DNA from: Bin5 sp965220715
GTDB taxonomy: Bacteria; Chloroflexota; Anaerolineae; Caldilineales; Caldilineaceae
Direction of reading: 5' to 3'
Assembly (NCBI GenBank): GCA_965220715.1
Contig: OZ244843.1
Span: 5,518,001-5,582,000 of the forward strand
Length of the DNA stretch: 64,000 nt
Shown here: positions 38,446 through 47,234 of the stretch, one piece after another
Numbering within the stretch: position 1 is the stretch's first letter
Layout of the letters: each line of letters starts with the position of its first letter
Notes under the pieces: model-generated
Databases searched by the model: none
The model's input: the letters and a program-made list of their open reading frames with translations, nothing else
Told to the model about the DNA's origin: nothing
Position numbers and translations under genes: made by a program

Positions 38446-39309
38446 CACCATCTGCGTTTTCATGAACCTACGACTCGGTCGCCCTCAGCTTCACCTAAAC
38501 GACCTGGTTACCAACTAGTCGTATATTGTTTATCAAAAATGTTGGTGCATGCCACACCTGCACAATTGATATATCTGAACACTTACCGCGGCCTGCCCGA
38601 ATTCTCCCCTCTAACCATTCTCCCCCGGCCTTACTCCACTCCTCGTCCCTCGCCGTCCCCAGAGTGCCCAGCGCGCCAAGACCACCAAACCTCACGGAAC
38701 TCACATTATCCTCACTTCAATGCGTTACAGTTAGGTTGTTGCAGGCAACCAGACACTGTGAACCCGCTTCACAAGATCGACATGAGGAACATAAGTTGAA
38801 CTGATGGACAGTCACCATCTGCATCGTACCTGGGCCCGAAAAACGCGACGACGAACTACCTATGCAGTTCCGCGCCATCCACGAGAACCTAGAACGCACA
38901 GACATTGGGTTGACGATGTTCCAACCGAACAGGAGCGTTGTCTACGGCCGCGGCCGTTGCACTATCTTACTCAAGACGACTTGGGTGGCGCATCACTCCG
39001 TTATTGTTCTCGATATATGGGGAGAGCCGCTGCTCAACGGAGGACCGATGGAGCACGACTCACTTGTCAGGAAGATCGGTCCGAGTCAGAGAATTATTCA
39101 GCATGAAAAAAGGGATATTGCGCGGTCGACAGCCGCAGACTTCAGCAGTTCTTCAAAGAGGATGGACATGAAACCGATCCTGGCTCTCGTTCTTAAAGCC
39201 CGGGAGGGGGTAGTCCATTTGCCGATTGTCGTGACCCGGTTCTACGCCCCCCAGTTGGCTGGCTCAGGCCGGGAAACCTGGCGAATTTTCGATCCAGTGA
39301 TGGAAGGGG

Positions 39310-39357
39310 CGGTTGCGCGCGGAGTTCCTTGGAATGGTCAGCCACGAGTTGCAATAG
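39310..39357 (+). pseudogene. Fragment of a histidine-kinase H-box
   Basis: The frame reads RLRAEFLGMVSHELQ followed by TAG. It matches RLRAEFLGMVSHELR in the decayed kinase 1.2 kb downstream and RLRAEFLAMMSHELR in the intact copy. No flanking kinase sequence is recognisable, so it is a tiny relic of a third copy. Confidence 0.55.
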
Positions 39358-39610
39358 GGCTCAGGTAAGTTGGGCAAATACTGGGACAAGCGGGCTTGAG
39401 AGCCGCCACTTAGAAGGACACAGCGCCGGTAGCAATCCAGTCGGCTGTTTGAGTATGGGGGGTGTTTTGTGAATGCGTCAGGCAGGCGGTGAGAGGGCTT
39501 GTGCCACAGTGGGCTAAAATTCAGAATGTCGAAGACTGGGAGTTGCTGAAATAACCTCCAAGCGTGGCCGGCGAGCGGGGTGTCAAGGGCGTGTTGGGGT
39601 TCAGGGAGGG

Positions 39611-41988
39611 ATGGAGAAGATGGGAGTCGATGAACTGAAGCGAGAGAATGCAGCGCTGCGTCGCCGTCTGTCGCGGTTGAGCGCGGCCAGTAAGAGCATC
39701 AACGAAGACCTCGACTTTGACAAGGTGTTGCAGCAGGTTTTGAACAATGCCTGCGAGCTGACGGACGCGCGCTACGGCGGGCTCGCGATTTATGAAGAGC
39801 AGGGAGATTTGCAGGTTTTCATTTCCGCCGGGATGACGCCGGAAGAGCACGAGAAGTTGGTAGCGATGCCGAGGGGGACAAAGTTCTTAAGGGGCCTGAA
39901 CAGGGTTGACAGGCAGGCGCAGATTGGCGATTTGGACGGCTTCACGCGCGCGCTGGGGCTGGAGGAATTTCGCCCGCCAGTGGCGATAGATTCGATCCTG
40001 GTGGCGCCGCTGCGCAACAACGGGGTCGAGGTCGGCGCGATCTATCTGACGAAAGGCGAAGAGGGGCGGGAATTCACGCGTGAAGACGAGGAGATTCTGG
40101 TGATGTTCGCGTCGCAGGCGGTGATGGTGATTACGAACGCGCGCATGTACGGGGAGGAGCAGCGGGCCAGGACCAGAATGGCAACGTTGATCCACTCGTC
40201 GCCGGTGGGTGTGGCTGTCATTAATGCCAAGTCGGGAAAGCCGGTCTCCTTCAACCGCGAGGGGAGGAGGATAATGGAGCTCCTGGTCACGCCGGACTAT
40301 CCGATTGAGAGGCTGCTTGGGGTTGTGACGATACAGTGTGCGGACGGGCGCCGTATCTCTTTGGCAGAGTACCCGCTGGCGCAGGTGCTGAGCACAGGCG
40401 AGATTGTGCGGACTGAGGAGGTTGTTCTGCAGGCGCCAAACGGTTTGTCGGTGAGCATTCTGATCAACTCCACGCCGATATTGTCGGAAGATGGGGAGGT
40501 CGATTCAGTGGTTGTGACCTATCAGGACATGACGTCGCTAGAGGTGCAGGGGCGGCTGCGGGCCGAATTCTTGGGGATGGTCAGCCATGAGCTACGAACG
40601 CCTCTGACATCGATAAAAGGCTCGGCCGCGACACTATTGAACTCTGGGGCCGAATTGAGCGACGCAGAGTTGCGCCAGTTTCACAGGATCATCGATGCAC
40701 AGGCCGACAGAATGCGGGATCGGCTGGCCGACCTGCTCGACGTCGCGCACATCGAGACGGGCACGCTGGCGGTCCATCCTGAGCAATCGGATGTGGCGTT
40801 GATGGTGGATAAGGCTTTGAACATTTTTCTCAGTGCCGGGGGGCGCAAGGATGTGCATTTCAATCTGCAGTCGGACCTGCCGCTCGTGTTGGCGGACAGG
40901 CGACGCATCGTTCAGGTGCTGACCAACCTGCTTGCCAACGCGGCCAGTCATTCGAGCGAGTCGTCGCCGATCCGGGTGACGGCGGTACGGGAGCAGTTCC
41001 AGGTCGCGATTTCTGTTTCTGACGAGGGTCGGGGCATACCGGCGGATTTGCTGCCGCACCTGTTCCGCAGGTTCGTCCGTGAGAACAGTGAGGAGTTTGG
41101 GTTGGGAGGTGCGGGGCTGGGCCTAGCCATCTGCAAGGGGATCGTGGAGGCGCATGGGGGACGGATCAAGGCCGAAAGCGAGGGGCCGGGGTTGGGCGCG
41201 CGTTTCACTTTCACGCTGCCGATAGCGGCGGGGGGGAGCGCGAGGCTGCGGCCGGCCCGGCGCGGCCGGCGGAGCGTTCGCCGCGCGAAAGGCAGGAGCG
41301 GTTCGGTATCCTTGTGGTGGACGACGATCCGCACACGCTGAGGTACATTCACGATGCGCTGTCGAAAGCTGGCTACAGGCCGATCGTGACGAGCGACCCG
41401 GAGGAGGCGATCAGTCTGATGGAGAAGGAGGCGCCGCGGTTGGTCCTGATCGACCTGATGCTGCCCGGCAGCAACGGGATCGATCTGATGGAGGATATGC
41501 TGGCGATCGCGGATGTGCCGGTCATCTTCATTTCGGCCTACCGTGAGGAGCAGGTTGTCGCCAAGGCGTTGGACATGGGCGCGGTCGATTACGTTGTCAA
41601 GCCGTTCTCGGCGACTGAGCTTACGGCGCGAATCCGGTCGGCGCTGCGGCGTCGCGAGGCATCCGATCTGGACGAGCCGTATCGACTGGCGGGGCTGACG
41701 ATTGATTACGCTGAACGCCGGGTGACCGTTGCGGGCGAACCTGTGCGGCTGACGCCGCTCGAGTACCGGATGCTGGCGGAGCTTGCTAGCAACGGTGGAC
41801 GTGTGTTGACGTACGGGCATCTGCTGCGGCGACTGTAGGGGATACGCAATGACAGCGATCTGCGGCCGATGCGAACGGTGATCAAGAGCCTGCGCAGCAA
41901 GTTGGGAGATGATTCCAAGAACCCTACGTACATCTTTACCGAACCTCGCGGCGGTTACCGGATGGCGAGGGCCACTACGCCGGGATAG
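39611..41988 (+). pseudogene. Decayed paralogue of the kinase-receiver-winged-helix fusion (frameshift plus TAG)
   Basis: Same architecture as 35049-37442 in opposite orientation: coiled start (ELKRENAALRRRLSRLS), GAF, PAS, HisKA (GMVSHELRTPLTSIKGS), HATPase (GGAGLGLAICKG), receiver (ILVVDDDPHTLRY) and winged helix. The kinase frame runs off after a seven-G tract at 41230-41236; the receiver continues in the -1 frame. In the winged helix, LLRRL-TAG-GIRNDSDLRP aligns with LLQRVWSQRNNGDLRP, so a Trp codon became TAG at 41836-41838. The output then reads through to YIFTEPRGGYRM and a stop at 41986-41988. The kinase half alone could still be made. Two lesions argue for decay rather than programmed slippage. 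Confidence 0.85.
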
Positions 41989-42178
41989 GCAGAGTGTGAG
42001 TCGGAAAGGATCGCTATTCAGGTCATTGGAGATGGTAGGGCGGCGAGGTAGCAAGAAGGATTGGGGACCAGACAGGCGCAGGTGGAACAGGAGCGCTGGC
42101 AGTTTCTGAACCGTGAAGGCCAACGCTGACGGGTCTGGGGGAAGGCAGACTGCCGGCTTGAACTCCACAGGACAGAGA

Positions 42179-42211
42179 CCCGCGCCCGCTTTGCCTATGC
42201 GCGGGGTTTTG
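42179..42211 (+). terminator. Rho-independent-type terminator
   Basis: CCCGCGC (42179-42185) pairs with GCGCGGG (42199-42205) across a 13-base loop and is followed by TTTT. It lies about 190 bp after the decayed kinase gene and 90 bp before the convergent PIN gene stop. The rest of 41989-42300 shows no gene. Confidence 0.55.
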
Positions 42212-42300
42212 CTGAGGCTTTGGGAAATGATCCGATGGGTTGGTGCGCCCGGCCTACGGGGATCGTGTTGTCATCATCTGAAGGTTACGGAAGGCTTCAG

Positions 42301-42723
42301 CTATCCGGCTACCAACTCGATGTGGTCTGCGTAGCGGCGGAAGTCAGCTATGTTGAACGTCAGCAGCCTGCGCTCGCCATACGCCAGCATGGTGGCGACG
42401 ATGTTGGCGTCGTGAATCTGCTTTCCGCCGACGGGGAGCTGGCGGCACAGCGACACCAGCCAGTCCGTAACTACGGGCCCGTCCTCCAACACCTCGAAGG
42501 TGGCGGCGAGGCGCTCCACGTCGTCGAGGGCGTCCTCGCGGGCAAGGGCCACCGACCAGGTCTGGGGACGGGTGACTACTGCCAGATACTCCCGCAAGAC
42601 TTGGCGGCTGATGCGAAGCGGTTCAGACTTCTTAAGGGCGCTCTCCAAGCTGGCCCTGGCGGCTTCGTGGTCCGGGGCCTCCAGGATCCGGGCATTTACC
42701 AGCACGTTGGTGTCCACAAACAT
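42301..42723 (-). CDS. PIN-domain protein, putative ribonuclease toxin
   Basis: 140 residues from ATG at 42723 (MFVDTNVLVNARI). Conserved acidic residues of the Mg-dependent PIN nuclease are visible: Asp4 in VDTN, Glu in SRQVLREYL, Asp in KQIHDANI and Asp in FNIADFRRY. The frame is open far upstream to 43062, but that stretch is a shadow of the preceding gene. The start lies 8 bp after the stop of the upstream gene, the usual toxin-antitoxin spacing. Probably an RNase acting on tRNA or mRNA if it is a VapC-type toxin; no experimental inference is possible. Confidence 0.85.
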   Translation of the reverse strand: MFVDTNVLVNARILEAPDHEAARASLESALKKSEPLRISRQVLREYLAVVTRPQTWSVALAREDALDDVERLAATFEVLEDGPVVTDWLVSLCRQLPVGGKQIHDANIVATMLAYGERRLLTFNIADFRRYADHIELVAG

Positions 42724-42731
42724 AAGACCGG

Positions 42732-43130
42732 CTAAATCCTCTCCTCGTAGATGTCCTCGCGCCTGAGACTGAGATCTTCGGGCCAGCCTCCAGCGGAATG
42801 AACGGGCCACGCTTCGTCCAGGGTAAAGCTGTGGTCGGTAACCGCTGGTTTGCGCCTGAGCAGCAGAGTCTCGGCATCCATGTCCACTTCCGCGGTTTCC
42901 CATCCGGCGGCGCCCCAGGCCAACGCCTGGCTGTGGCCGTTGGCTCCGGACTGGTTGGACCACCAGGGTCGATGAAGACGGGCCGATGCGGGCAATCCGA
43001 AGTCGATGATGGACTCGATCTCGCTGAAGGTGGTTCTCCACTCCGGCGTTGCAAGTCCGCACAGGTGGGTGTAGAGCCTCTGGTACTTTCCCCTCACTGC
43101 CATTTGCCGGTACTGCTGCTCTCTGTTCAT
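42732..43130 (-). CDS. Small DUF7662-like protein paired with PIN gene, putative antitoxin
   Basis: 132 residues from ATG at 43130 (MNREQQYRQM); the longer frame from 43187 adds 19 residues. The pattern GKYQRLYTHL ... FSEIESIIDFGLPASARLHR, then WWSN, GHSQALAWGAAGWE and VDMDAETLLLRR matches a widespread conserved family that I believe is DUF7662; the number is from memory. The C-terminal 25 residues (DEAWPVHSAGGWPEDLSLRR) look disordered, as in antitoxin tails that wrap a toxin. Tight coupling to the PIN gene supports a toxin-antitoxin role, but the domain has no established activity that I know of. A remnant of its C-terminus sits at 20233-20312. Confidence 0.7.
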   Translation of the reverse strand: MNREQQYRQMAVRGKYQRLYTHLCGLATPEWRTTFSEIESIIDFGLPASARLHRPWWSNQSGANGHSQALAWGAAGWETAEVDMDAETLLLRRKPAVTDHSFTLDEAWPVHSAGGWPEDLSLRREDIYEERI

Positions 43131-43678
43131 TGCTATGCCTAGTCTCCGTGTCGGTGCCAAGGGTAAGAGCCGGTTGGTCTTTGCCATTATAGTTAGTTAG
43201 TACTTAGCATGCAACTCCTTTTGTTCGACTAATGGTCCGGGCTACGTAGTACAACCCTTGACTCGGCTTTGACTTTTCAGCCTGTCCGGCGCTTGTGGGA
43301 CGAGAACTCACGGAACTGCCCGCCCCATATCAGGTCAGTAGCGGGGGTAAGTGAGGGCACAATGTATGAGGGGGGCGCTTCCTGATTCCCCAAGGGGCTT
43401 AGAACTCTTTGAGGCTGTACAGGGCAAAAATGGCCAATTCTGGTCGTTTTCCAGGAATTTGGGGCTGGCCGACGAAAGTCCGAAGCGCTGAGAGGTGCTT
43501 TTCGTGATTTTTTCGGGGGCTCTTTGTTAACCAACTATCAGACCTTGCAATAAATAGAGGTGGTCCTGCATTGCTAAGTGCTGCAAGGGGATAATTGGAC
43601 CATTTCGAGGGAGCCCCGGATTGGGAGACGATCCAAAGCTCCTTCGGGAGCACGCTAGCTGGAGGGCGCGGCTGGGCC
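43131..43678. other. Intergenic region, no supported gene
   Basis: About 550 bp with AT-rich patches near 43190-43260. Small minus-strand frames occur but carry no recognisable motif or ribosome-binding site. The promoter of the toxin-antitoxin pair probably lies at 43140-43220, where TAGTTAGTTAGTACTTAGCA is the most AT-rich stretch. Confidence 0.4.
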
Positions 43679-44296
43679 CTAGGACTCGCCCGAAGGGGTC
43701 AACGAAGCCTGACAAGCCACATCGTCGGAACCACCCAAATAATCGTACGTTTGGAATGCAAGCCGCGATTCCGCTGTGATGCCGGGAATCTCCCCGGAAA
43801 GGGTTAGCGTCTTCTCCTGCGTTGACACCTCGAGGCTTGCATCTGCGATCACGGCAGCGCTCATCTGGGCCTGTGCCCATACATTGGTTTGCAACTTGCC
43901 GAAGGCCGTCATAGATGCAACCGAATTGCTTCCGCTGTCTGAGAGGCGCGCATAATGGCTTGCGGACAGGGAGTAGTCAAACCCGCCAGGGCCTGTTTCC
44001 CGGTTTCCGTCCACATCGATCCACACCTCCCATCTGTACTCCAAATCATTGTCCTCCACACCTGTTCTGTCGAACGTCAATGTCTCTGGAACGTCTCTGA
44101 GATGAAAAACTGCGGTCAGCGTCTCACCGGCCAGCGTTGTTCTGACCTCGGTAATGTCTACATGGGCAGGTAAAGCGTTTGAGACGCCATCGGTTACCGT
44201 CCGACCTGGCGCAACTGCTGCGCTAGAATCGCACGGATTGGGCGCACAAGCGGCGGTGAGAAGAGCGAGTCCGACAATCAGCAATTTGCTGGACAT
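43679..44296 (-). CDS. Hypothetical lipoprotein, 205 residues
   Basis: Signal KLLIVGLALLTAACAPNP with the lipobox TAAC. The mature part is beta-rich: TVFHL-type strands, an aromatic EYRWEVWIDVDGNRETGPGGFDYS segment that resembles a calcium-binding or carbohydrate-binding edge loop, and ASHYARLSDS. An Asp/Asn-rich turn (DVDGNRETG) could bind a metal. Two cysteines (C26 in NPCDSS and C197 in VACQAS) may form a disulphide. No family assigned. It stands alone, flanked by gaps of over 500 bp. Confidence 0.7.
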   Translation of the reverse strand: MSSKLLIVGLALLTAACAPNPCDSSAAVAPGRTVTDGVSNALPAHVDITEVRTTLAGETLTAVFHLRDVPETLTFDRTGVEDNDLEYRWEVWIDVDGNRETGPGGFDYSLSASHYARLSDSGSNSVASMTAFGKLQTNVWAQAQMSAAVIADASLEVSTQEKTLTLSGEIPGITAESRLAFQTYDYLGGSDDVACQASLTPSGES

Positions 44297-44811
44297 GATT
44301 TCCCCCGGTCAGGTTGTTGTGGGTCTTGGATAGCGGGCCCCAGTCTTGGGACGGCGAAACAGGGAGAACAAAATTCATCTTAGGAGAATGGCTCTATTGT
44401 ACCATGGTGGGCCCCAGCCCTTGGGCAACGGAAAGAGAAAAACAAGGTGCGTCCAGGCGGATGTTGTTACCTCTCGACCAGCGATGAAACGAATCCTTTT
44501 TACGAGCACGGGCAGGGCTGGCAGCGATATGCCAATCTCTTCGCAGCGCGCCCCGGCGGGTCTGTCCCAGATTTTTGGTGGACGTTGTCTGAATCAGGAT
44601 TTACAGGATTTGCGGATTTTCAGGATTGCAGGCGACCGATCGATTCTTGTTCAGCGGATCCTTTTCGCTTTGGTTTAAAGGGCAGTTCGCAGAGGGACAA
44701 CAATATGGGATACACCCGCCCCGGCTTGGTCGTTGACCTGCGGGTTGGCGTCCGGTATACTGGAGGCAGCCTCATTATGGTTTTTTGCGCCCGAAAATAA
44801 GGAGTATTTTT
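44297..44811. other. Intergenic region with GGATTT-type short repeat
   Basis: No supported gene. Near 44594 the sequence AATCAGGATTTACAGGATTT continues to GCGGATTTTCAGGATTG, a short interspersed repeat with 10-11 bp periodicity of GGATTT that is seen in many bacteria. The dioxygenase promoter should lie in the last 100 bp; AATAAGGAG at 44796-44804 is its ribosome-binding site. Confidence 0.45.
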
Positions 44812-45849
44812 ATGGCATCTGTACCGAGAGCCCCAGCCGCTCCTAAAGGTGGCCCGGCCGATCTTGCGGCGGCATCCTACGTCCCGGAAGCGGGCAACGG
44901 GGTGGCCACGGAGGCTGCATCCTCTGAAAGCATCAGACAGTTCTACGCAGAGAACGGCTACTATGTTCTGCCGGACGCGTTGTCGGCGGCGGAGGTGGAG
45001 GAGTTGCGGGGGGAGACGACGGCTATCTGCAAAGGTGAACGCGGCGATGTGGACGGCTTTGAGCCGGGCATGCCGGGCGAGAGCGAAGAGGATATCCTGC
45101 GCCGTTATCTATGCGTCCATTTTCCACACAAGATCTCGGAGATCATGTTGGATTATCTCGGCCATTCGCAGATCGCTGACGTGCTGACTCAGATTATCGG
45201 ACCGAATGTGAAGTGCATGCAGTCGATGCTGTTCATCAAGGCGGCAGGCAAGCCGGGCCAGGCTTGGCACCAGGACGAATTTTCCATTCCCACACGCGAC
45301 CGAACGCTGACCGGCGGGTGGATCGCTCTGGATGATGCCACGGTCGAGAACGGCTGCCTTTGGGTCATCCCGGGTTCACACAAGCGCGGCATTATCTGGC
45401 CGCAACATGACCACGTGGACCCCCAGTTCGACTGTGCGGGCGAGGCATACGGCTTTCCCTATAGAGATGAAGACTCGATCGCGGTGGAGGTGAAGGCCGG
45501 CGCGATCGTTTTCTTCAACGGTTATCTGCTGCACCGCTCGTTCCCCAACCGGGCGCAGAGCGGTTACCGGCGGGTTCTGGTAAACCACTACATGAGCGCG
45601 GAGTCTCTGCTGCCGTGGCGGAGTCCAAAGGAAAACGAGCACATGGCAGTTGCCGATTACCGGGATATCGTTATGATTGCGGGCGAGGACCCCTACCCCT
45701 GGAAGGAGTACGAAGAGTTGGCGGCGCCCCAGGTGCGGCCCACGCTTGAGGGCGGCTGTGAGACCTGGCGGCGGGGACGCAAACGGGAGATACTGCCCTT
45801 CTTCAAAGATGGATTCCGCGCCGGAGACGCGCCCGAAGATGACGACTGA
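44812..45849 (+). CDS. Phytanoyl-CoA dioxygenase (PhyH) family protein, copy 1
   Basis: 345 residues from ATG at 44812, with AAGGAG nearby. Non-heme iron(II)/2-oxoglutarate oxygenase fold: facial triad His153 and Asp155 in WHQDEF plus His241 in GYLLHRSFPN, with the 2-oxoglutarate-binding arginine in GYRRVLVNHY. The substrate is unknown; PhyH members hydroxylate acyl-CoAs, amino acids or natural products. It is a close duplicate of the protein at 46197-47234, differing mainly in the first 35 residues. The start of an amidase gene fused to its tail (45838-45880) indicates the pair was duplicated as a unit. Confidence 0.92.
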   Translation: MASVPRAPAAPKGGPADLAAASYVPEAGNGVATEAASSESIRQFYAENGYYVLPDALSAAEVEELRGETTAICKGERGDVDGFEPGMPGESEEDILRRYLCVHFPHKISEIMLDYLGHSQIADVLTQIIGPNVKCMQSMLFIKAAGKPGQAWHQDEFSIPTRDRTLTGGWIALDDATVENGCLWVIPGSHKRGIIWPQHDHVDPQFDCAGEAYGFPYRDEDSIAVEVKAGAIVFFNGYLLHRSFPNRAQSGYRRVLVNHYMSAESLLPWRSPKENEHMAVADYRDIVMIAGEDPYPWKEYEELAAPQVRPTLEGGCETWRRGRKREILPFFKDGFRAGDAPEDDD

Positions 45850-45886
45850 TCTTTGCATTCGCAACGCGACGGACCGATGCAGATTA
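45838..45886 (+). pseudogene. Truncated 5' end of a duplicated amidase gene
   Basis: ATG at 45838 overlaps the dioxygenase stop and reads MTTDLCIRNATD before meeting unrelated sequence and TAG. The intact amidase downstream starts MKTDLCFRNAKE with the same overlap of its own dioxygenase gene. The homology ends exactly where the dispersed repeat beginning ATTAGGTTCC starts, so the rest of this amidase copy was lost at that junction. Confidence 0.75.
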
Positions 45887-46035
45887 GGTTCCATTGACTT
45901 TTTGGGAAGGGCGTTCAGAATTCAACAAGAACGGAACGCCTGTAGGCCTGATCGGGATGTTTCTCACTTGAATCTTGTGATAAACAGAATCGATAGATCC
46001 GCGAAGTCACGCGAAGGGACGCGAAGAACACCATA
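45883..46035. repeat. Dispersed repeat (family D), copy 1
   Basis: From ATTAGGTTCCATTGAC to GCGAAGGGACGCGAAG, about 150 bp aligned at roughly 80% with 63858-64000. It includes an inverted pair GGCGTTC / GAACGCC that may form a hairpin, and ends in the GAAGTCACGCGAAGG motif related to the tandem arrays. It lies at the truncation point of the duplicated amidase. The rest of 46036-46196 shows no gene. Confidence 0.75.
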
Positions 46036-46196
46036 GGCGTATCGGATTTTCTTTGCGTGACGGTGCGGCCCTGCGGACCAGCCGCACTTTGCTCCCGCAT
46101 ATCGTTGTTTGGACAAACGTCAGCGAGCCCTAGTCGTCAGGCAGTTGCACGCGGCTTATTCAAGGTTATTCACGTCTGTAAATAAGGAGTAGCACG

Positions 46197-47234
46197 ATGG
46201 CATCTGTTCCCAAGGCCCCGGCCTTGCACTCTAACGGCTCGCCCGATCCAGCGCCGGCAGCCAATGGCCCAGAGATGGGCAACGGCGTGCGTGCGGGAGC
46301 GGCATCTTCTGAAAGCATCAGACAGTTCTTTGCTGAGAACGGCTACTATGTTCTGCCGGACGCGTTGACGGCGGCGGAGGTGGAGGAGTTGCGGGGGGAG
46401 ACGACGGCTATCTGCAAAGGTGAGCGCGGCGATGTGGACGGCTTTGAGCCGGGCATGCCGGGCGAGAACGAAGATGATGTCCTGCGCCGTTATCTGTGCA
46501 TTCATTTTCCCCACAAGATCTCCGAGATCATGTTGGATTATCTCGGCCACCGGCAGATTGCCCATGTGCTGACCCAGATTATCGGGCCGAATGTGAAGTG
46601 CATGCAGTCGATGCTGTTCATCAAGGCGACAGGCAAACCGGGCCAGGCGTGGCACCAGGACGAGTATTTCATCCCGACACGCGACCGCACGCTGACGGGC
46701 GCGTGGATTGCGCTGGATGATGCGACGATCGAGAACGGCTGTTTGTGGATTGTGCCGGGCTCGCACAAGCGCGGCATCATTTGGCCGCAGCACGACCATG
46801 ACGACTCACGATTCGACTGCGCGGGCGAGGCCTACGGATTCCCCTATACGGATGAGGACTCGATTCCGGTGGAGGTGAAGGCTGGGTCGCTGGTGTTCTT
46901 CAACGGCTACTTGCTGCACCGCTCGTTCCCGAATCGGGCGCAGAGCGGGTACCGGCGCGTTCTGGTGAACCATTATATGAGTGCGGAGTCTCTGCTGCCG
47001 TGGCGGGGGCCGAAGGAGGGCCAGCACATGGCGACTGCGGACTACCGGGACATTGTGATGATCGCGGGCGAGGACCCTTATCCGTGGCATGGGTACGAAG
47101 AGATGGCGGCGCCTAAGGTGCGGCCCACGGGCGAGGGCGGCTGCGAACAGTGGCGGCGAGGAGACAAGCGCGAAAAATTACCTTTCTTCAAAGATGGATT
47201 CCGCCCAGGAGATGCGCCCGAAGATGAAGACTGA
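46197..47234 (+). CDS. Phytanoyl-CoA dioxygenase (PhyH) family protein, copy 2
   Basis: 345 residues, with AATAAGGAG 12 bp before the ATG. Facial triad WHQDEY (His153/Asp155) and GYLLHRSFPN (His241), as in copy 1. Only the residue after the Glu differs (Tyr for Phe), together with changes such as TGAWIALDD for TGGWIALDD. It overlaps the amidase start by 11 bp, so the two proteins are made together. That coupling suggests successive steps on one substrate: oxidation and amide hydrolysis. Confidence 0.92.
   Translation: MASVPKAPALHSNGSPDPAPAANGPEMGNGVRAGAASSESIRQFFAENGYYVLPDALTAAEVEELRGETTAICKGERGDVDGFEPGMPGENEDDVLRRYLCIHFPHKISEIMLDYLGHRQIAHVLTQIIGPNVKCMQSMLFIKATGKPGQAWHQDEYFIPTRDRTLTGAWIALDDATIENGCLWIVPGSHKRGIIWPQHDHDDSRFDCAGEAYGFPYTDEDSIPVEVKAGSLVFFNGYLLHRSFPNRAQSGYRRVLVNHYMSAESLLPWRGPKEGQHMATADYRDIVMIAGEDPYPWHGYEEMAAPKVRPTGEGGCEQWRRGDKREKLPFFKDGFRPGDAPEDED

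Larger units (their letters stand above)
37760..39610. other. Long degenerate region with gene fragments
   Basis: About 1.9 kb. Apart from the fragments listed separately (38223-38445 and 39310-39357), no convincing gene is present. The longest frame (38862-39368, 168 residues) has no recognisable domain, no ribosome-binding site and poor composition. The region lies between an intact and a decayed kinase fusion and is probably a graveyard of duplicated sequence. Confidence 0.5.

Noticed and set aside
38862..39368. 168-residue plus-strand frame
   Set aside because: No motif; it crosses the kinase H-box relic in a different frame, so it is unlikely to be a gene.
41230..41236. Programmed -1 frameshift on the G7 run
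   Set aside because: Possible in principle, but the later TAG also disrupts the product, so decay or sequence error is the simpler explanation.
42301..43062. 253-residue version of the PIN protein
   Set aside because: The first 113 residues are an out-of-frame reading of the upstream gene; the PIN domain begins at 42723.
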